Below are positions 26,325 through 39,240 of a DNA stretch of 64,000 bases, one piece after another. This stretch comes from Struthidea cinerea (taxonomy: Eukaryota; Chordata; Aves; Passeriformes; Corcoracidae): positions 937,030-1,001,029 of the forward strand of contig VZTI01001284.1 of NCBI GenBank assembly GCA_013397865.1, in the 5' to 3' direction. Position 1 is the stretch's first letter. The number at the start of each line of letters is the position of its first letter. Made by a program: the position numbers and the translations under genes. The notes below the pieces were generated by a model that saw nothing but the letters and a program-made list of their open reading frames with translations, searched no databases and was not told the origin of the DNA.

Positions 26325-29300
26325 GCTCATATAATTCTGTCTAGGCTCTTTTTCCCTAACACAGGATTGCAGATTTTGTTACTAGCCATCCATTAAAATG
26401 AACAATTAGAACTTTAAACAAGTAGGCCATCCTCTGCCTGATATATTTGAACATAGTTTATCAGCAATGGAAATGTCATGTAGACCCAACAGATTATACA
26501 TTTTGAGATCAGAATTGAGTTCACAGAAATGCTTAAAAAAACCATTCTTCTCAATAACTCCATCTTATTCCTCTGCAAAATATGTCAATTTTGTGCTTAA
26601 GTGTCATATTTCTTTCATAGTTTTTGCCCTAGGAGCAGCATGATTAGCTCAGGAGGGTATTTAAACCTAGATTGTCAACCTCCAGAACTGTCTGATTTTA
26701 AACGGTTCTATTTAGTGATAAAGTATTTCCCATCAGCCCTGTTCACTAAGAGGTGGTCTCATTTTAATGTGCTGAACATGAGCAAACCCCGTTGAAGATA
26801 AGGAAGCTGCAATAGCACTGTGCCTCTGACAGATTAAGGTCTAGAGATTTTGCTGGTAAAGTCCGCTTTATGGAAAGCTACACAATAGTGTCTCGTTGTG
26901 CCAGCTTCTTCCTCTCTGACTAGCAGATGTGCACTGAAGTTGGCTTTCCAGTGGTTCCCACTTTTGGGTGGGATCGCTGAAAGGAATTCTGTCTCTTTGC
27001 CATAGTACTCAGCTCTACGCCAGTCCATTGTGTGGTGCTGTCACCTGCCTTGTCCTTGGGGGTTACAGGGTAAGGACTGGCTGGCCTTGGCTCCTTGGCT
27101 GGGAGGTTGGCCTTCATGACACCTGCTGAGGAGTGTATCCCTTCCCTCCTGGCATCTTGGCTAGGTGACCAACACCCTCATCCTGGAAGAAGTCCTGTCT
27201 CCATGTTGACATTGAATATCTGGGGTGGGTAAGGAGTGCGTAGTGGCTACTAGACACATGAAACAGTTGCCTCTTTGGCTAAAGTTCTTTAAGCTAGGCA
27301 GGGGCAAGGGTAATGATGGCTATGATGACTAGCTAATAAATAGACAAATTGGGACCAAACTAATGAGAAGGTAGAGTAGGTTCCTCCCAGAAGGGAATTT
27401 GTTGGTGGTGTGATAAGCTTGGGTATCTGGGTTGTCTCAACACCAAATTTTACACTTAGGGGACGCATAGCAATTTTTACTGACCAGGATGGCACTTTTT
27501 CTTCTCACTAATAAGAAACCAGTAAAAGCTTCATTGTACTAGTGAAATGTCAGTGACCAGCAAGCTCGCCTCCAGTTTCATGTGCCAGTGCCGGCATTAA
27601 GAAACTTGTTGGGGTTGCAATTAAACTCCAAATAGGTGACCAGAATTCCCATGTGATAAACTGTCCTCTTGGTGTGTTCAAGGGATATTTTCCTAATTTT
27701 TGACCCTTTAAGAATGTCTTCAAAAGAAGCATTACATCAATCTTACCTACGCCAAGCCCATTGGAGAGATAGATGCAAGAGAGAAAAACATAAGGATCTC
27801 TTTTCCCTCTTTCATCAGGTACATCTCCATAGCTCAGCTCAAGAGGATGATGTCATTGAAGGCACTGACTTACTGTATATGTGCTTAAATATTAGGCAGT
27901 GCAAAACCCATAAAAATTCTGTGTTTTTTAGTAAGGGGATGTTATGTAAGATATGTGAGTACCCAAGATGGACAAGCAAGTGAGCCAACTGGAAGCTTCC
28001 AAAGTTTTTGGATGGTTCCTGAAGGTAGTGATCAGATTTCTTGTGTGGGTCCAGTGAGAGTATAAAGATGTTCCATAAGTATTGCTAGCCAAGTGGAGGC
28101 AGCTCTTCTCCAAACCAGGCAGCTCCAGAGACAGCAAAGAGCACTCATGGAAGGACTCCAGCCCTCTGCTAGCAATGATGCTTGAAAGACAGTGCCTGTT
28201 AAAATTCCGGTTTTCAGGAACTTCTCATGGGCTTGAAGGCTCACATCTACTCACATGGGCTCTTTCTCCACCAGAATGTGGTGAACTGTCCTGAGAGTCA
28301 GCAAAAGCCATAGGAAGCTCTTAGACTTGCTTAGTTCCTGCCCATATTGCTGGATAGTGAATTGCAGGGGTTCAAAGGCTATCAGAAAAACAAGCAGGGT
28401 CAGGGCACGGGCCGAGGTCACGTCCTGTGAGTTGTCCATACTGACAGGTAGCATGCAGGCCTCCTCTCCCCAGCAATGCCAGGCATGGATCGGGTGCAGC
28501 TGAGCGGGGAACTGTCTCCGTAGGTATCCCCAAGCCAATGCTATAATGTAGTGGGAGATGCTTTGAATGCAAGCTGAGCCTCAGGGCTGGAACTGAGCTC
28601 TGGCCCATTGTATTTATGAGTGTAGGTACAGTCAAAAGGAATTGCCATGCCTGTGCATAGACCCTTAGTGCTCAAATATTGCTTTAATACAGGTTCTCAA
28701 AATGCTCAGAAGGTCAGTTGTGATGCAGGGTGGTGACTGCATCTTGGCTAAAGCCAAGGCTGATAGACAAGGCAGGTATAATTTGCTTTGCTTTGCAGAC
28801 ATAAATATCCATGTATTTTCTTCTGGCTGTCACAGCATGGAATACTGAGCAGAAAAAGAAATAATTGTTTTTGTGTGTTTAACTGGCTGTTGCCATATGG
28901 TCACTAATAGTGGAGAGCTAGGTCTGGAATCTTCACATAAGCTTTGAACATGCTCATGTTCGTGACTACAGATCTGAAGGTGGGGGGTAGGCAGGATGGA
29001 CTTGCCACCTTTAATAATATTCATGTTTTCCTATGTATTCAGACATACTTATGTCTATTGTTAGATTAGGTACCACATCTATTAGCTTTTTATTAAAAAT
29101 TTTCTGGAGAATTGTATCTTCCCACACTGAAGGCCTTTTTTAAATGAAGATATTCTTCTGGTTCCACTGGCAGGACCTTATTAGCAGCATTCAGAAAGCC
29201 TCCCAACAGGAAAGTCATGAGCCCTGAAGCTGTAGCTTTACTTATATAGTCATTCCCTGCTCCCTCTCCACCATTTGAAGGCCTGTAAGATCTTTCTCTG

Positions 29301-30132
29301 TATTGTTTTTAGAATTATGTTTGTTAAAGCTAGTAAACTAAGGGATAAATCAAAGGGATTTTGTGATCATAAAGATTTACAATCATCATTATATTACATA
29401 CTTGAGTAGGGTTAAAATAACAACTCTATTTTAATTTAACGGGGGGATGGGAGGAGTATGTAAAGAACACTAGTTTTTACGTAGTTTTCTAGTAAACAGA
29501 AATGTATAAGATTGCACAGCTTGGACAACAGTTAGTAAAAAATACAAAGCTGGTCTCAAGAGTGTTTTCACAGTACCTTTTCAGTACCTTTGTTGCCTCT
29601 TTTGCAGGTCCTGAATTCACTTTAGCATATCTGAATTACTCAGTGTTGCCAGCCACAAGTGTAAATAAATCTTAATAGTGACATACAAATTAAAAGGCTT
29701 AGTGATAGTAATTGAGAGTACTTCTTCCTTATCCCTCAGTTTCCTAGCCTTTCAACATGCCAGTCTGGTCATGTTTGTAGGCCTTTCTTCTGAGTCCTTA
29801 AAACAGAAAACTTCTCAGATGAAAACTGAGTGGCTCACTTGACTGGTGAAACTTAGATGAAGAGAATAAAAAGATTCTTTAAGTCTCACTAAGAATTTTA
29901 TATATTTGGCAAAATTTTTAAAGATTTTTCCCATAGTTTAATACCTTTTCTTTAAGAGTAAGGGGTAAGATGTGGAATTTTACTAAAACCCCTTTTATTT
30001 AAAATCATCAGAGCATCCACTGTGACTCGGCTTTGCAACAGCCATCACGGATCCTCCTCTTTGCCGAACGGTTGCCCAGTGTAGCACACATCCCAAAAAA
30101 GTTCTCTTCGTACAGCGAACAGCTCTAATATG

Positions 30133-30165
30133 CAGAAGGTATTCAGCCACCAGAAATACCTTCTG
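30133..30165. repeat. Inverted repeat, 11-bp arms, 11-base loop
   Basis: CAGAAGGTATT at 30133-30143 is exactly complementary to AATACCTTCTG at 30155-30165. An RNA from either strand could fold into an 11-bp perfect stem. The stem is short for a microRNA precursor, and pairing does not visibly continue outward. Confidence 0.7.
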
Positions 30166-33100
30166 TAACGAGGAAAGAGCATGGGAACTTGTACTTGGCA
30201 TTGGTGTGCACCCTCCCTGTCACCGTGCTGTAAGTGGTCCATGCAGCCAAGAGTAATTATGAGAAATGTGTTGTTTCGTGAAGCTCAGTGAAGGCTCTGT
30301 ACAAGTCTGCAAGCAGCTGAACAGAAATCCAAGCAGTGGGCGTTCGTAAGGTCATGTTGGGATGAGGTAGGTGTGCATTCAAGGGTAATTAAAAAAAAAA
30401 AGAAATTAAATGAGCCTCCTTTGGATTCTAAAGTATGATCTTAATTGAAAAGTATTAATGTTAAACCAGTCACCAATGAGAGGCTTTGTGAGGGTTCTTT
30501 TGGTCTTGTATAATGGAAGTGATACATGAAAAAAGGAAAATCAAAGAATAATGCGATTCCATAAAGGACTGTCTATATATTGTAGAGGTGCTACAAGTAT
30601 TCCCAGCACAGGCTCTATGAGTGCAATGAGTGATGCACCCAGGTTCCAAAAGTTCATAAAAGCAGAGCATGGGACATTTGCATCCAGGTTTTGACAGACT
30701 AGCAGAAATCTTACGTGTAGGTGCAGGTCCCAGTTGTGCACTTGTATTTCATGTTTGTTGAGTCCATATCTAGAGCTTTGGAGAAAGTGAGCACACTCTG
30801 AGTATCCTAAAATAGTCTAAAATCACAGGTTGGCTCTGCATTTCTGTGAAGGACATCACAAAGTATTTTTGTTCTGGACCTCCTACGATCTTCTACTAAA
30901 GCTGCTAGCTTCTAGTGTCTAATATCCTAAAAAGGCCTATTAATAATTTAAAAAGCTCTGCTTTATCAGTTGACTTTCTGTGGTTCTTGTTGTCACTCTA
31001 CTGTCTGTTTTCCTATTTGTCATCTTTTCTTCCTCCTTTAGTTGGGTATGTGTTTGAAGTTAGTTTTAAAGGAATAAAATTACACCCATTTATTAACATA
31101 GCAGCTGTCAAAGCATGATACTGTGTTCTCCAGAAGTAAGCACGCAAAAAAAGGTTCATCCCCTGGTTTGCTATCTTGAAATTGCAGGGACTTGAGTTTT
31201 CTAAACCCTCTTCCTTTTTATGAGTAATGATTAAAAGGAAAAAAATTCTGCCAGGAGCATAAAACCTCTAAGTTATTGTCACACTGTTGTCACTTGCTAA
31301 AGCCGTGTAATAGGTTTGTCGGAGAGACCTGCAGAAGAAAGAGCCATCTCTGTATCTTTCAGTGGGAACTCAAAATAGAAAAGCTGTGACTTAATTCCTT
31401 ACGGTGTTTTCTTGGCATCAGCTCTATCTCCCCAGCTCTTATTCAGGCCGAAAGAAAGGGCTGTTTTGTCGTGTTTTTGCAAGAGAGTAAAATAAAATAT
31501 TAACTGTCTTTTTCTTTTTAATACTGGGAGCATAATAAGGTCTCTTAAGAAAAAGAAAGCCAACCAGTAAGCCTGAAATGTCTCTCATTTCTTTAACAGC
31601 TACATAGTGTGTGCAGCTGAGATCTGCCAGTTGGATCCTAGCAGGGGAGAAACCACTTTAGTTTGTTTGGTTTGTATATGGAATAACATTTTTCTTGCCT
31701 TGGAATACTTGTTTGTCATCACTCCCCTTTTGTGTTTATGTTCTGCTTGGAAATAGTCTCCATGCTGTATATGCATTTGCCAGGATGTGCACATAAACAA
31801 TGTTCCATTATGGCCCGCTCTGCATACTCCTTATTTACACCATATACATTCAACAGTAAACACGGTAGGGAATGACAGAGAGCAAACTCTTCTAGGCCCC
31901 TTTTTTTCAGTTAGTCCAGACTTTCTGCCATATGCTTGCTGAGGTCCCACTTCTATTCATGTTTTTATTAGGTAGAAAAAAAGTGTCCAGAGTTCACACA
32001 AAGCAGCTTTTGTGCTCTCTGTCAAAAAAAATCTTCTCCTATGAAATGTTGATAGAAGTACCCAGAGCCCTTCTGGGGGTGCAGAGTTTGAATAGGCCCG
32101 TGGTGAAAGCACGGGAGGGGAGAGAAGGGGAGCTGGGGTACAATTTTTGCTTCTTGTGTGTCGTGAACGAATATCACTTAACTTTCTTTTTCTCTAGTTT
32201 TCTGTTTGGCAGCCAGGGTCGTACCCCTCATCTTGGCGCTTGTTACAAAGTTGATGTTTTTAAAGTTTTAAACTCTTTCAGAGTTTTAGCTGGACGGGAT
32301 GAGAGAGGCAAAATACTGTTTAGTGTAGCATAAAATGGAAGTTTGACTTAGAATATATGCTGTTTAGTAAAACTATAGAACCATGGAAAAAAAGTGTTAC
32401 AGTGGCATAAATCATTTTTAGTGACTTTGCACTTGAAAATGGTCAGATTAGATCTTTTTCTCATTGATTTTGTATTTGGTTAATGATTGCAGTTCTGAGA
32501 TCATAAAGCTATATAAGATGTAAAAGATTCGGGAAAATATCTTTAACCTCTACATTTAAACTATGTGTTTCTTTTGACATTGAAATACTGCAATGACCTG
32601 GTAATGTTTTCCAATGTTTTAATTTTTGCTGATGTACAAAAATATCACTGAAGAGCTGATTCGTAATTATTACACATGGTATTGCATAAATTTCTTCCTA
32701 ATTAAAAAGCTTCTAAATTCTGAATAATCAATTTATGAAGACATGTGGTTTTGACAAATTATACATTTAATTTCTAAAGATTTATTAGACATTTGACCTG
32801 CAGCTAGTTAATTATGGTTATAGTACTGATGCAGTAATACTGGAGATTGATAAAATGATATGGTTGCAAATTTATTTTGATATTGCCTACCTTAGTAGGA
32901 GGACATGGGAATACACCTATATTTTGCACCACCTTGTTTATGGTGCAGGGAGGCATTAGTTTAATGAAGAACACAAATATTTGATAGGTGTGTGTTGGCA
33001 TTTATATGGAAAGGTACTTTCAACAGAATGTAAGCATGTTGAACTTGGTCCTTCAGGTTTTACTGTTTTAGATGCTACATTTCCAGGGGCGTCAGTGATA

Positions 33101-35609
33101 GTTTTAGGTGATTAATGATAGCAAAATATGAACTTTAAAAAAAACTCCATGGTAAGAAATTAAATTGATTCTTCCTAATTAATTTTCAGTTCACAAAGTA
33201 TATCTGAACTACCTCTGTTTGTACTAATCTCCCACCCACTATATTGATACTCCTTTTTATGAAAGTCAGCAGCTAAGTAATTCAAGATGAGTTTTCAAGA
33301 TATCATATGAGAAGCCAAATTAAATAATAAATAGAATTTTAAATTATATCTTTCTATCCCACTGGATTTGCAAGTGATCTATGAGAACCATAGAAAGAAA
33401 ATTCAGATTAACTTTTAGAGTGTGAAATGTTTAGAAAAGCAAGGCATATCTCAAACACGTAAAGAGTCCTTTCAGTAACACGCAAAGGTTACCTGTTTTT
33501 TTAAAGCAACTAAGAAAAGTAGAAGCTTTAACATCTGACTGGTCTGAATGGGAACTGAGGAGCTGGTACTGAGCAGCGATTTTACTTCATGAAGAGATAT
33601 TGGTGGGAGGTGTGTGTTACAGGACCTGCTGTGTCCATGTGTGAGAATGGTGGGTGGGGGAAGAGGAGCAGAAGATGACCTGGTTCAAGGCTTTTCTCCT
33701 CTGAACCTTCAGCTAAGAGTGTCTCTGGGTCTTCCAGAGGAAAGGAAAGGTGTAGTCTTACCCTGCTTTTTTGAAACGGGGTGGTGTCACTGGTGCCTGC
33801 CTTTCCAAGCATTATTTAATGCCCGTTCTACCATGAGTCCAATTTTGCGTGCAAAAAGAAAGGAGGAAATAGACAGATCTCACTTACTGTGACCAGTAGA
33901 CAGTCAAAAGTAAGTGTAAGATCACATCAGCCTGTTCTCTTATTTTCTCTTCTGGAAACTTAGTAGCTCCTTTTTCCTAACGCTGTGCAGCTGTGGCTCA
34001 CAGCAGTGAAGTGTGACCACACCCTGAGTATGGACATGTGCCCTTCCTGGTCCCCAGGGACCATCTCACTCTCTTACAAGGGAGAAAACGAATGTAGCTG
34101 AAATCTAACATTTTAAAAATAGAGAGCTTTAGGAGTCTTTGTCTTAGATTTTGGTTTATTTTAGATTCAAACTTTGTTATTTCTTATAGCCAGAAGAACA
34201 TGAATAGTACTATGCTATTTGTGTATAGTACTTGTGCTTACATTTGATGTGTATACACAGAATTGTAATGCAGTTCCAAAAACAAAATAGGGAAATTGCT
34301 GTGATGAAATAAATAGAGATTCCCAAATTCATCAAATTACTTGATGCCAGTAATTAGAAAGAACTGTTAGAAGAAAAACAACTAGTATTATAAGATTTGC
34401 AGGAGTTATTTCAGAGTTTACAGTAATCAACCTGCACAATTCTGAATGAAAGTAACACATTCTCTGATGGTGAAAACTTCTTTTTTTAGATTAATTAAGT
34501 ACTATCTATGCCAGCTGAGGACTCTAATTCTTCAGTAATTATCTAGACAGGAGTCAATGAGTGGGCAGAATTTGGGTGAGGAAGACCATTGGTACTTGAT
34601 AAATGTGGTCTGGATAGCATCCCCACAGACTGTGCATGAACTATTTTATGAGAAATACATTTTGTGTTTTGCATATGCCAGAACACCTGAGGATATAAAA
34701 TATCATTTAGACTGACATGAATTCCCTATCTTCTCTGTTCATTGTACCATCAGTATCCTGTGGTGAGTCAGATAGCTTTGCTTTCACCCTGGTAGCATTC
34801 GACTCATTTTTTTCCAAACTACTTCTCCAAACTTATGAAATTATTCTGTAGCAGGAGATGGAAAAGGTCTCTTAAATCATTCCAGATATGTTAACTAGGA
34901 AAGGGTTAATCTGCCCTCAGGAGTTGCTATGTAACTGAGTCCTGCTGTGAGAGTCAGGGTTTCCAGCCAATGGGACTCACCCCTACAATACAATGCATCT
35001 ATCTTGTGTTTCTTACTTGTTGTCAGTTATTGGAGTTTTTCCTGAACTGGAATTACACTCCTGCTCCTTTCATACTCTCCCACTAAGTCTTAAATAATTG
35101 TATTCCACACCAAAGTCAGAAAATAGCAGTACAATGGTGTGCTTTTATCCCTGAAAATGTTCTTTGGACAACTTTGAGTGGTGTGTAGAAAGATCTCTCA
35201 TGCACCAAAACTAGGAAACTTTTAAAAGGTAAGATTTCCCAAAGAACTTTAGGGTATAACATGCTTTGGATTGCTTTTAGTCTTCCTGAAAGCTTTCTCC
35301 TACCTTTGTGTTCTCACCTGTGCACTCATTCTTCAGCACATTTTCTTGTGCAGAAAGAGCAGAAAAATATCTCAACCTTAAACTGTTCCTTTCTGCCTAA
35401 GGCATTTCAAGAAGCCGGTATTGATTTTCCCTGCATCCTGATTAGACTCTCTCCTTAGCTATTCCTCTTCTCTAAGGCCACTCAAGGCTTGAGGGCTGAA
35501 GCACGAATTCTTTAATTTGTCCTTTAGAAGAGCCAGGTGTGTTTTCTCAGCTCAAGCAAAGCCTCTGTGGTTGCGCCAATGTATTTGTATGGAAGAGGTG
35601 GCACTTCTG

Positions 35610-35648
35610 AGGGTTTTTTTGTTGGTTTGGTTTTTTTTTTTTCCCTTT
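35610..35648 (+). repeat. GGTTT and poly-T tract
   Basis: Short GGTTT-type units run into a T run longer than ten. Non-coding simple sequence. Confidence 0.7.
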
Positions 35649-37061
35649 TGTCCTGGAGGAGATCCACCCACAGTCCCTTTGAAGGCTGCTGATAAGATGA
35701 GGGAGAGACTAAGCCTAGCCTGTAAAAACAGTGCTTAGGAATCTCTGCTTTGGCTGTTGGCTTCTGATAGGAAGCAAGAGAGTGGAGTGGTATCTGTCAA
35801 CATGTCATTCAAGTCTCAGTAAGTTTTACACTTCACTTAGATCTTTGTGCCTCATTTTTTCCAGTGAGGTTCTGTCTGATAATTTGTGTTGGCAAAGCTC
35901 TTAGCCTTTCTTGCATGCTTGTGAAGTCCTACCTCCAAGTGACATAATGTTCCTGCATTGTTGAGCTAGCAGAATAGGCTTTAGTATCAGTGGTGTGCGC
36001 TTCTGCTCTTAGTTAAGCCTGTTCTAGAAAAGAAAAAAACCCCTAACAATTTTTAGGCACATTTAAGAATCCAGCAGGTGGACCTTTAACTTTTTTAAGG
36101 TTTTAATTAACATATGTGCACCAACTTGTTATTTAAGATCTGATTGTAGATAGCAAATTACTGTGCTTTTTAAGGAGAATTGCAACACATTTCTCAGGAT
36201 TGGGAATGTGCACATGCCTCGTTCTTCTTACTGAAGTTTCTATAGATTCAGTCTTACTTTACCCATCCATCAATCTTGATAATTCTTTGAAAGAGCTTGG
36301 CCACAACCCTGTCTTCCGGTGTATCCTTTGGCATATTTCATGCCAAAGACAGAATGGATGGATGCAGTAAGGGTGAGATCTCAAAGCCATTTGGCAAAGG
36401 ATAGAATATCCTTCCACACATTTTTCTTTTCATGTCTCCGTATGAAGTTGAGTAAGTCTGTTTTTCTCACTGTCTGGTAACAATACATAGAAGATCAGTG
36501 TCCCACGAATGAGAAGCCTGTTCTTGATGATGCTTGCGCAAAACTGTGATTGGATTGAAAGAAATGGGTTTTTTACAGTGTGATGACAAGATCTGTGCAG
36601 AATTCCTCAGTCAGAAGAAGGTTTAAGATAACCAAATGAAGAGTTTTTGGTTTAGTTTATGTGAAACCAATTAGATAGTTTTATAGATCTGTCAAGCCTG
36701 ATATGCTGAGGGACCACCACATGCTTAGAGACCACCTTGCATGTCCTCCACTACTGAAGGTCCCAAAAGGGCAAAAAATCCATGATACTGCACAAAGCCT
36801 GGGGCAGTATGCTGTTCACCACCGCAATATCTAACTGCACGCCAGCTCTGTAAATTGTCTTTGATTAAAGCATGTGTGTCAGGTGTGATTCCCTGAACAT
36901 GGACTTAATATATGTGGACATTCAATCCCTTCTGTGGTCCAATATGGGAGTCTTGCAGTCTGAGGTTATGGGAATTTGCAGGTCTATTTAATCATGTGGG
37001 ACTAGCTTTAGTGAAGCAGCTTGAGACCATGCAATTTTTTCTTTGTTGGCTTGAATTGCAG

Positions 37062-37270
37062 AAGTCAAGTAGAATTTGAGGAATGCACCGAAGAACAATT
37101 TGATAAGTATATTCTAGCAGAGTTTGAAAACCAGGAAACGTCTTGTGAACATTTCAGACTGGACGTCATTGATGGTGCCATTGCTTGTTCTGAATGCGAG
37201 GTCCAGCCCAGCCTGACTTTTCCTGAGATCTCATCTATGTTTGAATGTTACATTGGCATAACAATGTAGG
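37062..37270 (+). other. Candidate exon of unknown identity
   Basis: A frame reads from a plausible splice acceptor (T-rich tract then GAATTGCAG ending at 37061) to a stop TAG at 37267, with a GGTGAGA donor-like site starting at 37271. The 68-codon product is acidic and cysteine-containing (SQVEFEECTEEQFDKYILAE near its start, FPEISSMFECYIGITM at its end). I do not recognise it. The composition looks more protein-like than other open frames here, but an opening of this length also occurs by chance. It could be an old pseudogene piece, a non-coding RNA exon, or nothing. Confidence 0.2.
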
Positions 37271-38733
37271 GTGAGAAAGCAGTTGTTCCTTTTTGAAAGA
37301 GCGTTACCTGTCACAGCCCAGTCATGGACAGTTACTGTAGTATAAAAGGAATATACAGAATCCCTCACCTGCTCAACAGTAGTTACACTATGATAACTTG
37401 TATGCTTGTAAAACTGACCCCCTTAGTAAAGTATACTTTTCAGGCTACAGCAATAAATTTACAGAGATAACAATGGTCCTCAGAGGACGTGTGCCCTCAG
37501 TTAATTATTGATGGCACATGTTCTACAAAAGAAACCAGACACCGATTTGCTAAATATATACCTCAGTTTCTGGGTAATTCTACCTCATTTACAGCAAAAA
37601 TTTACTTGGGCTGTTCCCAAACAGAAAGTACGTCTGCATGACAGAAACAAAGGTGTGAAAGTACAGTGCATTAGGGCAGCAGGCAGAGCGGAGGTGTTGG
37701 CACGATGACCATCATTACCAGCAGATTTCAGGCGATGTCACCACATTGTCATTGCTGTCATTAGCCCTGCTAGGCAGGTAGCTATGCCAACACATTTTCC
37801 ACTCCCCCGTTCATTCTACTTTCTAAGATGCCCACAGATAGGATACTGGACTGTTCTTTCCGTGTTTGATGTAGGTTTGGGAACTAGCTAAGTGGGAACT
37901 GGATTGTCATGAATACACGTCACGCTGCCGAGCGTGGATCTAGTGCAGTTTACATTCATGGTATAATCCAGTCCAGTCTGCATTGGGCTTTATGTGACCA
38001 GAGCTCCTCTCAAGTGTGTTTCAGCCATCTCAGGCCTCTGGGTTCCCTCTATGTGGGTTGTTCTTGTCAGCAGTGCAGGAGCACAAGCCTTAAATGCTGC
38101 TTAAGTCTGACTTTAATTAAATTAAATAGGGCTTAGGTAAGGTTTAGTCTTTGTTAGGATATGTGTATGTATTGAGCTGGAGTTCCAGTTACTGCATGGT
38201 AACTTTGGTCTTTTTCTGGAAGAAAGCCATCAGGGCTAACTTTTCACCAAGAGTTTAAGCTGTCATTAGTGAACCTGTAGAAGAAGTACAGTTGTCCCAA
38301 TTTATATTCTGATTCTGGTTACAACTAGGGTGGAAAGTTGCCTATGTTTGGAACTCCCATGTATTCTGCATGTTCTAGCATTATTTATTTATACATTCTG
38401 AGACACCATTCAGGATATCGGAACATCAGGAAATACTATCCTTTTGTTAGGTAACTTTCTTTATTCTACCTCCCTAGAAAAGGCAGAAACAAAGTAGTTA
38501 CTTGAATAGCCTTTTTGAATCTCAGTTTTAATGGAGCTCTGTGCTCTTTCGCCTTCAGCCAATCATAGGCATATTCAGCATATAGGAAACTTTATGGTTA
38601 GAAGTAGTATTCTCTGCAGTTTAATAGTCAACATTTCTACTTGCTCTTCTGCTCTTTCATACATCGTGATTCTACTTAGGTTTTATAGATCTCCCAACCT
38701 TCATTCTCCCTGGATTATATAATGCAATGTGTC

Positions 38734-38751
38734 AGTGCCATGCATGGCACT
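38734..38751. repeat. Perfect 18-bp palindrome
   Basis: AGTGCCATGCATGGCACT reads the same on both strands with no spacer. It may be a dimeric transcription factor site; it has an ATGCAT core. Chance is possible in 64 kb, but perfect 18-bp palindromes are uncommon. Confidence 0.75.
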
Positions 38752-39174
38752 CCAGTTACCTCAGCATTTCCATTACAATTCTATGTTTTGAGGGATTTAT
38801 AGGCTAGCACTAAAAATCTCTTTCTTGGCTAAACCTTGAAACAGCAGTTTCTAGTCATTTAAAAAGAAAACAAAATGAAACAAACCTTTTTTTCCTCACT
38901 TCTGTTTTTTTTCTGGCAACCATTTAGCAGTGGTATTTGCACTGCAGGATCCTCGTAAACAGCAAGTGTAGATTCAGTATGTAGCCAGTTTTTAATCTAA
39001 TAATGTTTTTTTCTTTTTATATCCTTCAAAAATTCATGTCGTCCCCTCTTCATGCATATGATGTCATTGCCTCTTTGCCAGCCTTTCAGGAGCCTGCAGC
39101 CATCAGCCTTTGGGGCCTTAAAAAGGTGCAGTTTGGTCTCTCTCCTATATTTGCAACATGGATGAGTTTTACAG

Positions 39175-39240
39175 TGGGGGTTTTTTTTGTTTGGTTGGTT
39201 GGGGGTTTTTTTTGGTTTGGTTTGGCTTGGGGTTTTTTTT
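39175..39240 (+). repeat. G/T low-complexity tract (GGTTT-rich)
   Basis: The segment consists almost only of G and T, with several GGTTT and GGGGTTTT units. Similar shorter tracts occur at 35610-35648, 42510-42550 and 54282-54301, and a C/A version at 52691-52790. It encodes a spurious F/G/W-rich frame. Confidence 0.85.

Larger units (their letters stand above)
22901..37061. other. Non-coding upstream DNA, segment 3
   Basis: AT-rich with no supported gene. Contains the inverted repeat near 30150 in a locally CpG-bearing stretch (30000-30240), a T14 run and a GGTTT tract near 35620. The open frame at 27669-27983 (104 codons) does not match anything I know. Confidence 0.7.
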
